The translations under genes were made by a program, and so were the position numbers. A model generated the notes under the pieces. The model saw only the letters and a list, made by a program, of their open reading frames with translations. It searched no databases and was not told the DNA's origin. 55,259 nucleotides of DNA from Thermonema rossianum DSM 10300. GTDB taxonomy: Bacteria; Bacteroidota; Bacteroidia; Cytophagales; Thermonemataceae. How positions within the stretch are numbered: position 1 is the first letter of the stretch; the number at the start of each line of letters is the position of its first letter. The stretch covers positions 1 through 55,259 of the forward strand of contig NZ_AUGC01000016.1 in the NCBI RefSeq assembly GCF_000426825.1, read 5' to 3'. Shown here piece by piece: positions 42,959 to 50,687 of the stretch.

Positions 42959-44170
42959 ATGTTGCCAAAAATACACATCTTTCCTTTCTCTCTCAAATAC
43001 CTGATGGTTTTGAGCCTTTGCTTGACTTCCTGCCGTTATGAAGGGCATGGGCAGCGTCTTACGGCAAAGGACACAGCGGTGCAAAGCCAATTACGCTTGG
43101 GCGCTGAACGCATGGAAGTCTATTTGCCTTTGCTTAAAGGCAAGAAAGTAGCCCTTGTGGTGAACCACACTTCCATGGTGGGACATATACACTTGGTAGA
43201 TACCCTTTTGAGCAGGGGCATACAGGTGGAAAAAATATTTGCGCCCGAGCATGGTTTTCGAGGTACAGCCGACGCCGGCGAGCATGTGCAAAATGAACGC
43301 GACAAGCAAACACTCATTCCCATTGTTTCGTTGTACGGGAAAAACAAAAAGCCCCGTCCCGAGCACCTGCAAGACATTGATGTGGTGGTGTTCGACATGC
43401 AGGATGTAGGTGCACGCTTTTATACTTACATCAGCACCATGCATTATGTGATGGAGGCCTGCGCAGAGCAAGGAAAAGAAATTATCATTTTAGACCGCCC
43501 CAACCCAAATGGCGACTACATCGACGGACCTGTTTTAGCCCCCCAATTTCGCTCCTTTGTAGGTATGCATCCCATTCCTGTTGTGCATGGGCTTACGGTG
43601 GGCGAGTTGGCACAGATGATTGCAGGTGAAAGATGGATACAGGCGGCTGACAGCTGCAAGCTCACGGTAGTAAAGATGGAAAACTACAAACATAGTATGC
43701 GCTATGAGCCGCCGGTGCGCCCTTCGCCCAACTTGCCAAACTACCATGCCATTCGTTGGTATCCGACCCTTTGCCTTTTCGAAGGTACGGCTATGAGTGT
43801 CGGACGTGGCACAGATTTTCCCTTTCAGGTGGTAGGTTATCCGCATCCCGGCATGGGCTCATTCCGCTTTACGCCACACCCTAATATGGGCGCCAAACAC
43901 CCGCTTTATGAAGGAAAAACATGTTATGGGCTTGATTTGCGAAAGCAGGTACCGCCCGCTTATCTTGCCATTGAGTATATCATCGATTTTTACAATCGTT
44001 TTCCTGACAAGCAGCAGTTTTTCAACCGCTACTTCGATACGCTTTGTGGCACAGACCAAGTGCGCAAGCAAATAGAAGCCGGTAAGAGTGCCGCGGAAAT
44101 CAGAAGACAGTGGGCGAAAGACTTGGAAAAATACAAGCAGTTACGGGCAAAATATGTAATTTATGATTAA
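42959..44170 (+). CDS. namZ: Exo-beta-N-acetylmuramidase NamZ (DUF1343) lipoprotein
   Basis: A 403-residue enzyme of the DUF1343 family, which releases terminal MurNAc from peptidoglycan fragments. Family motifs are FAPEHGFRG (about 97-105), VFDMQDVGARFYTYISTM (about 144-161), LDRPNPNG and GRGTDFPFQ. The N-terminus looks like a lipoprotein signal ending LTSC (Cys25). The start at 42959 retains a lysine before the hydrophobic stretch, which a later start at 43004 would lose. It overlaps the next gene by 8 bp. Confidence 0.88.
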   Translation: MLPKIHIFPFSLKYLMVLSLCLTSCRYEGHGQRLTAKDTAVQSQLRLGAERMEVYLPLLKGKKVALVVNHTSMVGHIHLVDTLLSRGIQVEKIFAPEHGFRGTADAGEHVQNERDKQTLIPIVSLYGKNKKPRPEHLQDIDVVVFDMQDVGARFYTYISTMHYVMEACAEQGKEIIILDRPNPNGDYIDGPVLAPQFRSFVGMHPIPVVHGLTVGELAQMIAGERWIQAADSCKLTVVKMENYKHSMRYEPPVRPSPNLPNYHAIRWYPTLCLFEGTAMSVGRGTDFPFQVVGYPHPGMGSFRFTPHPNMGAKHPLYEGKTCYGLDLRKQVPPAYLAIEYIIDFYNRFPDKQQFFNRYFDTLCGTDQVRKQIEAGKSAAEIRRQWAKDLEKYKQLRAKYVIYD

Positions 44171-45002
44171 GCTTTGCTTGCCGTTGGTTTGTATTTTACT
44201 CTGTGGCATGGCTGCCACAAGAGAAGACGACTTTATGAAAAGCAGTGAAAGCATGTCGAAGGATTCAATTCAAAAACACACGTTGGAAATTGCCGGGCAT
44301 AAAGTAGATGTATGGCTGCCGGGGCAGCCGCCCAAAGGCTGTATTTTACTGCTGCCCGGTTGGAACTTTTCGCGCACCGATTGGTGCGAGCGCTCGAGCA
44401 TGTGCACGCAAGCCCTGCAGCGTGGCTTTGCTTTAGTGATGCCCGAAATGGGCAAGAGCGTATATGCCGAACAGCTGTTTCCCGAAACACGTCCCGATTG
44501 GCGGCAGTACCCCACGCGTCCATGGTTGCGGGAGCAGGTCATCGAGGAAGTAAGGGCACGTTTTGGCTTGCTGAAGCCGGGGCAAAACAATTTTGTGGTG
44601 GGGCTTTCGACCGGGGCCCGCGGTGCTGCCCTTTTGTGTTTAGATATGCCCGGCTTTTGGAAAGGTGCCGCGCTGCTTTCGGGCGACTATGACCAAACCA
44701 AAATGCCTTCCGATAATCTGATGCGCGGCTATTATGGCAGTTATCAACAGTTTGCAGAGCGTTGGAAAACGGTAGATAACGTCATTTACCGTATTTTGGA
44801 ATGGCGCACCCCGGTGTACATAGGGCATGGGCGGAAAGACAAAGTAGTGCCACCGGCACAGTCGCAACACTTATGTGAAGTGTTGCGTAAGGTGTACCCT
44901 CAACTTACAGTAGAGTGTCATTTTCCGCTTGCCGGCCATGATTATACCTACTGGGACAGCGAGGTGAAGCCTATTTTGGATTTTCTGGAGTCGCTGCTTT
45001 GA
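44163..45002 (+). CDS. Alpha/beta hydrolase, secreted
   Basis: A 279-residue hydrolase with a short signal peptide. Triad: Ser149 in GLSTGARG, Asp226 in GHGRKDKVVP, His259 in LAGHDYTYW. An oxyanion-type segment LLLPGWNFS lies near 62-70. It overlaps namZ by 8 bp, so it is translated with the muramidase; the substrate may be a cell-wall or ester compound, but nothing in the sequence proves it. Confidence 0.85.
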   Translation: MIKLCLPLVCILLCGMAATREDDFMKSSESMSKDSIQKHTLEIAGHKVDVWLPGQPPKGCILLLPGWNFSRTDWCERSSMCTQALQRGFALVMPEMGKSVYAEQLFPETRPDWRQYPTRPWLREQVIEEVRARFGLLKPGQNNFVVGLSTGARGAALLCLDMPGFWKGAALLSGDYDQTKMPSDNLMRGYYGSYQQFAERWKTVDNVIYRILEWRTPVYIGHGRKDKVVPPAQSQHLCEVLRKVYPQLTVECHFPLAGHDYTYWDSEVKPILDFLESLL

Positions 45003-45015
45003 TACCCCCAAAAAT

Positions 45016-45375
45016 TTATGTCCAGTATTTGCGCCATGCCCACAACGGGCGCTGTGTCAGGTAAGCAGGGTTGTGTTCGTGGGCGTAGGCTTCGCGCTCA
45101 AAGCAAATATGGCGGTAGGCTTGCCAATGGTTACGAAAGCGCCACAGCAGCAGCAAGTAATGCAGCAAGTAAACGATATAAAAAGGAAAAATAAGCAGCT
45201 CTAATTGTTGACGCAGGTGGATGCGTTCATGCAGCATAAGACGCCGGTCATGGCGCAAGTGGGCTTGTTTCAATAGAACAAACGGATACAAAGCCATGGC
45301 GCAGTAGCCCTTGGCAAGCAACCAAGGGCACACGACAATATAAGGCGGCTTAAGCCAGTGGCTCTTCTTCGTCAT
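45016..45375 (-). CDS. Predicted mini-metalloprotease (HExxH) membrane protein
   Basis: A 119-residue protein. HERIH (His49, Glu50, His53) is followed by LRQQLE, a membrane helix (60-80), and FEREAYAHE (92-100), whose acidic residues could give the third zinc ligand, as in small gluzincins related to M48 peptidases. Similar short proteins with HExIHLRQQLE and FEREAY occur in many Bacteroidota as unnamed proteins (from memory). The start overlaps the upstream gene by 26 bp. Protease activity is inferred from the motif only. Confidence 0.7.
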   Translation of the reverse strand: MTKKSHWLKPPYIVVCPWLLAKGYCAMALYPFVLLKQAHLRHDRRLMLHERIHLRQQLELLIFPFYIVYLLHYLLLLWRFRNHWQAYRHICFEREAYAHEHNPAYLTQRPLWAWRKYWT

Positions 45376-45742
45376 GAGGATAGGGCAAGAAGACGAAGTT
45401 CATAAACTCTTTATCCACCACAAAAAGGCAGCAATACTCGTCTATGGGCTTATACACCTGCTCGAAGTCGGTAAAATGCTCATCCGTAATAAGCCCCTGT
45501 TGGCGGAAGATTTCGGCATAAGAAATATAAAAATTCCACTCGCTGTTAATTTCTCTTTTATCGAGCAGCAGCCTGCCTATCTTCAGCTCTTCTTTGCATA
45601 TGGGGAAGATGGGATAATTGGAAATTCCCCGCTTTTTCATCTGATAGGCTGCTTCTTTGAGCAAGTGGCTAATTTTTGCAAAGTCTTTGGTGATGGTACC
45701 TAAATATTTGCCTTGTATTTGTAATTCCGGATCGTTGTGCAT
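45350..45742 (-). CDS. Conserved Bacteroidota protein of unknown function
   Basis: A 130-residue soluble protein; the start at 45742 (MHNDPELQIQGKYLG) was preferred to the frame from 45787, which runs into the upstream gene. It is mixed alpha/beta with helix ISHLLKEAAYQMKKRG (about 24-39) and a hydrophobic C-terminal strand (CCLFVVDKEFMNFVFLPY). No catalytic motif. It overlaps the mini-protease gene by 26 bp and follows the DUF445 gene by 41 bp. Confidence 0.75.
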   Translation of the reverse strand: MHNDPELQIQGKYLGTITKDFAKISHLLKEAAYQMKKRGISNYPIFPICKEELKIGRLLLDKREINSEWNFYISYAEIFRQQGLITDEHFTDFEQVYKPIDEYCCLFVVDKEFMNFVFLPYPHDEEEPLA

Positions 45743-45783
45743 GCTTGTTCTTTTTTTAAAACCGTTTGCAAAGTTAGTAGTTT

Positions 45784-48700
45784 TCAATGACTAAGGGAAA
45801 GGCCTGCTTGCAGGATGCCATCCAGCAGCAAGCCGAAGACAATACCAAAACTAAAGCCGTAGTTGATAAGTTCACGGAAGTAGCGTCCGGCAAAGCTTTG
45901 GAACAGTTTTTCTATCTCTTTCGGATTCATGGACTTGATTTCTTCTACTACAATGCCGCGCAGGTTGATGCTTTGAAGCAAAGTCGGCAGGTGCACCTCC
46001 AGGCTGTTCATGGCATAGTGTGTCAGGTTTTTCACCAGAAAAGCTTTGGTTTCCAGTGGCAAGTTGCTTATCAGTTTTTCCAGCAGGCTATCGTAAATGC
46101 TTGTAAGACTCTCTTGCAATGCATGTTTGAACTCTTCCGTATGCCAAAGCTTGTGCAGTGTATTTTGGGCATCGATGCGCAGCTGTTCAGTATCAAGCAG
46201 GTCTTTAAGAGGCTTATTTTTCGATACGGCAAAAAACTCATCTACCCAAAGCTTCTGCTGCTTCTGAATGCGTGGATGCCGAATCAGCGGCACCAAAAGA
46301 GCCGGCAGCGTTTTGTCGATACGCAGGCGTTCTATCCAAACAGAGAGGCTTTCGCGCCCGTAGAGCCGGTAGAGCAGGCGGCTTATCCATTGAAAGTCTT
46401 GCATCAGTGTTGCCTGCTGTTTGTCGTCAATGGTGAGCGGTGGCGTAAGCCATTGAAAAATGGCTTGCCATTTGGTGATTTGCTCAATTGAGGTTTCTTG
46501 CACAAGTTCAGATAAGCGGATGCGCTTGCTCACTTCCACCACGGAGAGGCTGCCTATTTCGCCGGCTATGTAAAGAAACTCTTGGTTGTGCAAAAAGCTA
46601 TGCACCGTTTCCGATAAACGCTTGTGTTCAATGCCCGTATTCAATTCGCCGATGGGCAGCTTGCCTATTTGGTGTATTTCTTGGCGTAACAGCTGCCGGA
46701 AGACCGGCAGGCGACTCTCCAGATAAGCAGGGATGATATCATCGGCCAGCTCGTAAACGGTATCTTTAATTGTGCGCTTGTAAAGCACTGCCATGCCGTT
46801 TTCTTCTTTGGCTTTGGCATAGATATCTTCGGCAAGGCGGCTTTTGTTTTCTTGCATCCAGCGGATGGCTTTCTGCATAAAGTCTTGCAGTGTATGCTCA
46901 AGCAAGTGTTCGACTTCTACCATCAGGCGTCCGCCAAGCAGGCTTTCTATGGGGCGTTCGGGGCTTATTTCTTTCTGCAGGCGGGCGTGTAGTATGTCTG
47001 TTACGCGCTTCGCCAGGCGGGGCGTTTGCATCCATGCTTGAATCAGTTGTTTGCTGACAGTGGGTAACCAGTCTTTATCAGGAAAGCTTTGAATGATTTC
47101 ATGCAGGCTTGCCGCTTGGTGCTTTTGGTGCCATGCCTGCCAGCGGTTAAACAGGAACTCATGCAGCTGCCGGCTGTTGATAAAATGGTTGAACTGCTGT
47201 GCAAATATTGGAAACAGGTAAGTGTACAGGCGTTTGAAATCATCTTCGCTCCAGTGTCCTATCTGTTCCAGGCGGCGTATTGCCAAGCGGCCAAGGCGTT
47301 CGGTAAAGCGTTCACTTTGTAAATACTCTAAAATATTGCTGCGTATGGCGCTTGTATCAAACTCTTTTAGTGTGGTATTGCCCAGGCGCTCGGTGGTGTC
47401 CTTAATCAAAGGGCGCACCAATACGCCAAAATGTTGGTCTATCAGCCGCAAGCTGCTTTCGCTGAGCCATTGGCTGAGCTGTGGGCGGTTTTCTTCTATC
47501 AATTGGGTTAGCAGGCGGTAGTCATCTTTTTGAATCAATTGAACAGCCTTTTCTTCCAATTGCGTGCGGTTTTCACGGAAGCGTTCTACCAGCTTGTCTT
47601 GGTTGAGCAGCTGTTCGCCTACAAAACGCCCCATATTTTCGGCAAAGCGGGCTTGGTTCTTGGCAATGACACCGGGCGTAAATGGCAAGCGCTGCTTACC
47701 TATGTAATAGGGACGGTAGGGGCGGAATATCATTTTCAAAGCAAGCCAGTTGGTACCGTAGCCGGTGATGCCATAGGCAGCCCCCGACAGCGCCAGGTTG
47801 GCGCCCCAACCGGGCAGGGCAGGCAAGGCATATAGGCCGGCACCGGCGATGCCGCCCAGCAGTGCCCCCAAACGCGTGATGGGCTTGACTTCCTTGCCCA
47901 TAAACTCTTCCACCATATCGCGTATGCGCTCGGGGGGCAGCTTGCTAAGGTTATTGCGCACCAGCTCTTCTATGCGCCCTTTTAACAAGACCTCGGCATT
48001 GTTGACAAGCACTTGCTTGGTGCGTTCCGTAAGGGTATCTACAACTTTCTCGTTCTTCTGAATACGATTATAAAAAGGCAACAATGGCTGTCCGGCTATT
48101 TTTTCATATTCCGTGCGCAAGAGGGCAGTGGCTTGGCGGCTAAGCGAAGGAAGCCATTGCAGCCATTGCTGTGTGGGAATGAGCGTTTCAAGGTTGCGTT
48201 TTTTTACTTCAGCATACAAGGCTTGTTCTATGTCGAAAGCAAGCTGTGGCGAGTGAATACTTTTGTACCACCAGCGTGCCAGGTCTTGTATGAGTTGCCC
48301 TTGCTGATGCTCATCGAGTATTTCAATGAGCGGCTTCCCTAATAGTTGATTGACAGACAGGCGTTCTATCAACTTTTGCCATGCCGGTTCGAATTTTTCA
48401 TCGGTTAAGAAAGTGTATATCTGCTGCGGCAGGCTTTCGCTTATCCGGCGGCTTATTTGGGGGGCAAGTTTTTTCAGTGGCAGCCATTTGCGCAAAGGCT
48501 CATTCAAGTAAACATACAGCTGCTTTGCTTTGAGTTTGTCTATTTCGTCTGTGATTCCCTTTTGTATGGAAGGCAACAGCACTTCCACAAAACGGTGTTT
48601 GGGAATATGGGCTACTATGCTGCCTATGCTGTTTTTTTGCAAATAATCCAGCAAGTAGTTGGCACCTTCTTGAGCAAGTGTTTGGGCGTCGTAGGTTTCG

Positions 48701-49851
48701 AGGTAATGGATGATTTTATCGACCACTTTGGTTTCGGCACTTACGCTGCCTACGAACAGGTCGATGAGCCACTCTTGTAATAGCGTTTGTGTATTCCGGC
48801 GAAACGTTTCGTCGATCAGCTCATCAATCAAATGCTTTTCGTTCTGAATAAAAGCAATGAGCTTTTCAAGCACACCGGGCAGGCGCTGCAGCAAAAAGTC
48901 TTTGAAGTGGGCTCCCATGTTTTTATCCAGCAGCTCGAAGAGTGTGGTATCTACCTTGAGCAGCTGTTCGTAGAGAAGCTTCAGGAAGGTTTCGAGGATG
49001 CGCTTGCCGGCGGGCTCTTGCAGCAGGCCGCGTACTTTCTCACGAAACACATGAAACATGCCGGCAAATTCTGCTTCGCTGATGTAATCGGAAAGACGCT
49101 CTTCGCCCAGGCGGTAAACCAGTGTCTCTACGGTTTTGGGGGGCAACAGAGTGTGTACGGCACTTTGTAAGCTATCGCGCAAGGGGGCAGAAAAATTATA
49201 GCGCAACTCAGCCGGCACAAACAACAAAGGCTGGCGCAGGATAGCTATCCATTCGGCAACAATATCCTTTTGAATGACCTGTTCAAGAGGGGCATGCAAA
49301 ATGCCGTTGGGCGATGATGTGAACACGTAATGCAGCCACTCGGTATCGGTTTCATGTTTGGCTAAAATGCGGCGCAGGATACCGGCCAGTTGCCCCCCCA
49401 CATGCTTCACTTGTCTTTCGCTGATGAGCGTAGATAACTCTAAATGGCGGCTGACCGCAGGAAAAATACGCTTTAAAGCCAGCTCAATGGCAGGTTCCAG
49501 GTCGAAGAGTATATGCTCAACGGCAATAGCCAAGTCAGGCACTTCGTTTAAGCGTGGCGTGTGGGCAATCCATGCCGGTATTTCTTCCGTCAAAAGCTGC
49601 TCGACCGTCTTTTGCAGTTCGGCGCGAAATTGCGGTGTGTCGAACGCAGCCCCTATTGCATGATGGGTGATGATGTCTTCTTCTACCAGCCGGCTGATGT
49701 TTTCCACAAACTCGTGATGTGTTTTGAGCACGATGCCCCCCAGACCAAAGCGTTTGCGGAAAAGCATATCTATGGCCAGGTCGTTGGTGTAGTAACCAAC
49801 AATACCGCCTGTAATGCTTTTAGACAGAAGACTGAACCAATGAACGGCCAT
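45784..49851 (-). CDS. Giant double DUF445 protein
   Basis: A 1355-residue protein, about three times the usual DUF445/YheB length. The DUF445 core appears twice: residues 14-60 (GGIVGYYTNDLAIDMLF, HHEFVENISRLVEE) and about 655-765 (GALLGGIAGAG, GYGTNWLALKMIFRPY, PFTPGVIAKNQARFAENMGRFVGE). Long amphipathic helical stretches fill the rest, and a membrane helix ends the protein (1335-1352). It looks like a fused duplication spanning or lining the inner membrane. Function of the family is unknown. It is 12 bp downstream of nth. Confidence 0.85.
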   Translation of the reverse strand: MAVHWFSLLSKSITGGIVGYYTNDLAIDMLFRKRFGLGGIVLKTHHEFVENISRLVEEDIITHHAIGAAFDTPQFRAELQKTVEQLLTEEIPAWIAHTPRLNEVPDLAIAVEHILFDLEPAIELALKRIFPAVSRHLELSTLISERQVKHVGGQLAGILRRILAKHETDTEWLHYVFTSSPNGILHAPLEQVIQKDIVAEWIAILRQPLLFVPAELRYNFSAPLRDSLQSAVHTLLPPKTVETLVYRLGEERLSDYISEAEFAGMFHVFREKVRGLLQEPAGKRILETFLKLLYEQLLKVDTTLFELLDKNMGAHFKDFLLQRLPGVLEKLIAFIQNEKHLIDELIDETFRRNTQTLLQEWLIDLFVGSVSAETKVVDKIIHYLETYDAQTLAQEGANYLLDYLQKNSIGSIVAHIPKHRFVEVLLPSIQKGITDEIDKLKAKQLYVYLNEPLRKWLPLKKLAPQISRRISESLPQQIYTFLTDEKFEPAWQKLIERLSVNQLLGKPLIEILDEHQQGQLIQDLARWWYKSIHSPQLAFDIEQALYAEVKKRNLETLIPTQQWLQWLPSLSRQATALLRTEYEKIAGQPLLPFYNRIQKNEKVVDTLTERTKQVLVNNAEVLLKGRIEELVRNNLSKLPPERIRDMVEEFMGKEVKPITRLGALLGGIAGAGLYALPALPGWGANLALSGAAYGITGYGTNWLALKMIFRPYRPYYIGKQRLPFTPGVIAKNQARFAENMGRFVGEQLLNQDKLVERFRENRTQLEEKAVQLIQKDDYRLLTQLIEENRPQLSQWLSESSLRLIDQHFGVLVRPLIKDTTERLGNTTLKEFDTSAIRSNILEYLQSERFTERLGRLAIRRLEQIGHWSEDDFKRLYTYLFPIFAQQFNHFINSRQLHEFLFNRWQAWHQKHQAASLHEIIQSFPDKDWLPTVSKQLIQAWMQTPRLAKRVTDILHARLQKEISPERPIESLLGGRLMVEVEHLLEHTLQDFMQKAIRWMQENKSRLAEDIYAKAKEENGMAVLYKRTIKDTVYELADDIIPAYLESRLPVFRQLLRQEIHQIGKLPIGELNTGIEHKRLSETVHSFLHNQEFLYIAGEIGSLSVVEVSKRIRLSELVQETSIEQITKWQAIFQWLTPPLTIDDKQQATLMQDFQWISRLLYRLYGRESLSVWIERLRIDKTLPALLVPLIRHPRIQKQQKLWVDEFFAVSKNKPLKDLLDTEQLRIDAQNTLHKLWHTEEFKHALQESLTSIYDSLLEKLISNLPLETKAFLVKNLTHYAMNSLEVHLPTLLQSINLRGIVVEEIKSMNPKEIEKLFQSFAGRYFRELINYGFSFGIVFGLLLDGILQAGLSLSH

Positions 49852-49863
49852 GACAAAAAATGT

Positions 49864-50529
49864 TTATTTCAATTTATTTTCAAAAGGCGCCACTTGCTGC
49901 TCATAGTAGAGGCAGTAGGCGCGCAAGCCGCAGGCATCACACTTGGGTTTCCGGGCCAAGCACACGTAGCGTCCATGCAAGATAAGCCAATGATGGGCAC
50001 GGGCTACCAGCTCTTTAGGTATGTGTTTGACCAGTTCTTGCTCTACTTCCAAAGGGGTTTTGGCACTTTCATCCACCAAGCCGAGGCGCTTCGAAACACG
50101 GAACACGTGGGTATCAACCGCCATGGCAGGTTGGTCGTAAATGACCGACAAAATCACATTGGCGGTTTTGCGTCCTACACCGGGCAGCTTTACGAGCGCT
50201 TCCATCGTGTCGGGCACTTCGCCACCATATTGCTCTACCAGCATTTTGGCCATGCCTACCAAGTGTTTGGCCTTATTGTTAGGGTAGGAAATACTTTTTA
50301 TAAGCTCATATACATCTTCCACTTTGGCTTGTGCCAAGTCTTGCGGGCTTGGGTAACGCTCAAACAGGGCAGGGGTTACCTTATTTACTCGCTCATCAGT
50401 ACACTGTGCACTTAAAATCACGGCTACCAACAGTTGAAAGGGGGTTTCATAGTGCAGCTCGGTTTGAGCTTCGGGTTGGGTTTTCTGAAAGTAATCCAAA
50501 ACCTTTTGGTATCGCTCTTCCCGCTTCAT
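49864..50529 (-). CDS. nth: Endonuclease III
   Basis: A 221-residue DNA glycosylase/AP lyase removing oxidised pyrimidines. Helix-hairpin-helix LPGVGRKTA (115-123) with Lys121, catalytic Asp139 in VDTHVFR, and the iron-sulfur cluster cysteines 190, 197, 200 and 206. It starts the minus-strand run that continues into the DUF445 gene and is divergent from htpG. Confidence 0.96.
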   Translation of the reverse strand: MKREERYQKVLDYFQKTQPEAQTELHYETPFQLLVAVILSAQCTDERVNKVTPALFERYPSPQDLAQAKVEDVYELIKSISYPNNKAKHLVGMAKMLVEQYGGEVPDTMEALVKLPGVGRKTANVILSVIYDQPAMAVDTHVFRVSKRLGLVDESAKTPLEVEQELVKHIPKELVARAHHWLILHGRYVCLARKPKCDACGLRAYCLYYEQQVAPFENKLK

Positions 50530-50603
50530 CTAGTTTATCGTTTTCATTTAATCACAAAACAACAAGCCAAAATATACAAAATAATCAAGCCAAGAGATAA
50601 ATA

Positions 50604-50616
50604 TGACAGAATGTCA
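50604..50616. promoter_or_regulatory. TGACA-N3-TGTCA palindrome upstream of htpG
   Basis: TGACA-GAA-TGTCA, perfect five-base arms, centred 20 bp before the GG of the htpG promoter. The clpB upstream region has the same kind of core at nearly the same distance. Confidence 0.65.
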
Positions 50617-50627
50617 GAGTCTTGTGC

Positions 50628-50643
50628 TTGGAATACCCTTTGC
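50628..50643 (+). promoter_or_regulatory. Sigma-54-like promoter of htpG
   Basis: TTGG (50628-50631), ten bases, GC (50642-50643) within TTGG-AATA-CCCTTTGCT. The spacing and the GG and GC dinucleotides match sigma-54 -24/-12 elements. Transcription would start near 50655. Confidence 0.6.
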
Positions 50644-50672
50644 TTACCGAACAACAGGAGTAAAAAAACCAA

Positions 50673-50680
50673 AAGGAGGA
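50673..50680 (+). promoter_or_regulatory. Strong Shine-Dalgarno of htpG
   Basis: AAGGAGGA, seven bases before the ATG at 50688. Only clpB in this window has the same site. Confidence 0.85.
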
Positions 50681-50687
50681 CAGCACT

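Noticed and set aside
45787-46491. A 234-residue frame on the plus strand inside the DUF445 gene
   Set aside because: The opposite strand carries DUF445 motifs throughout; this frame has none.
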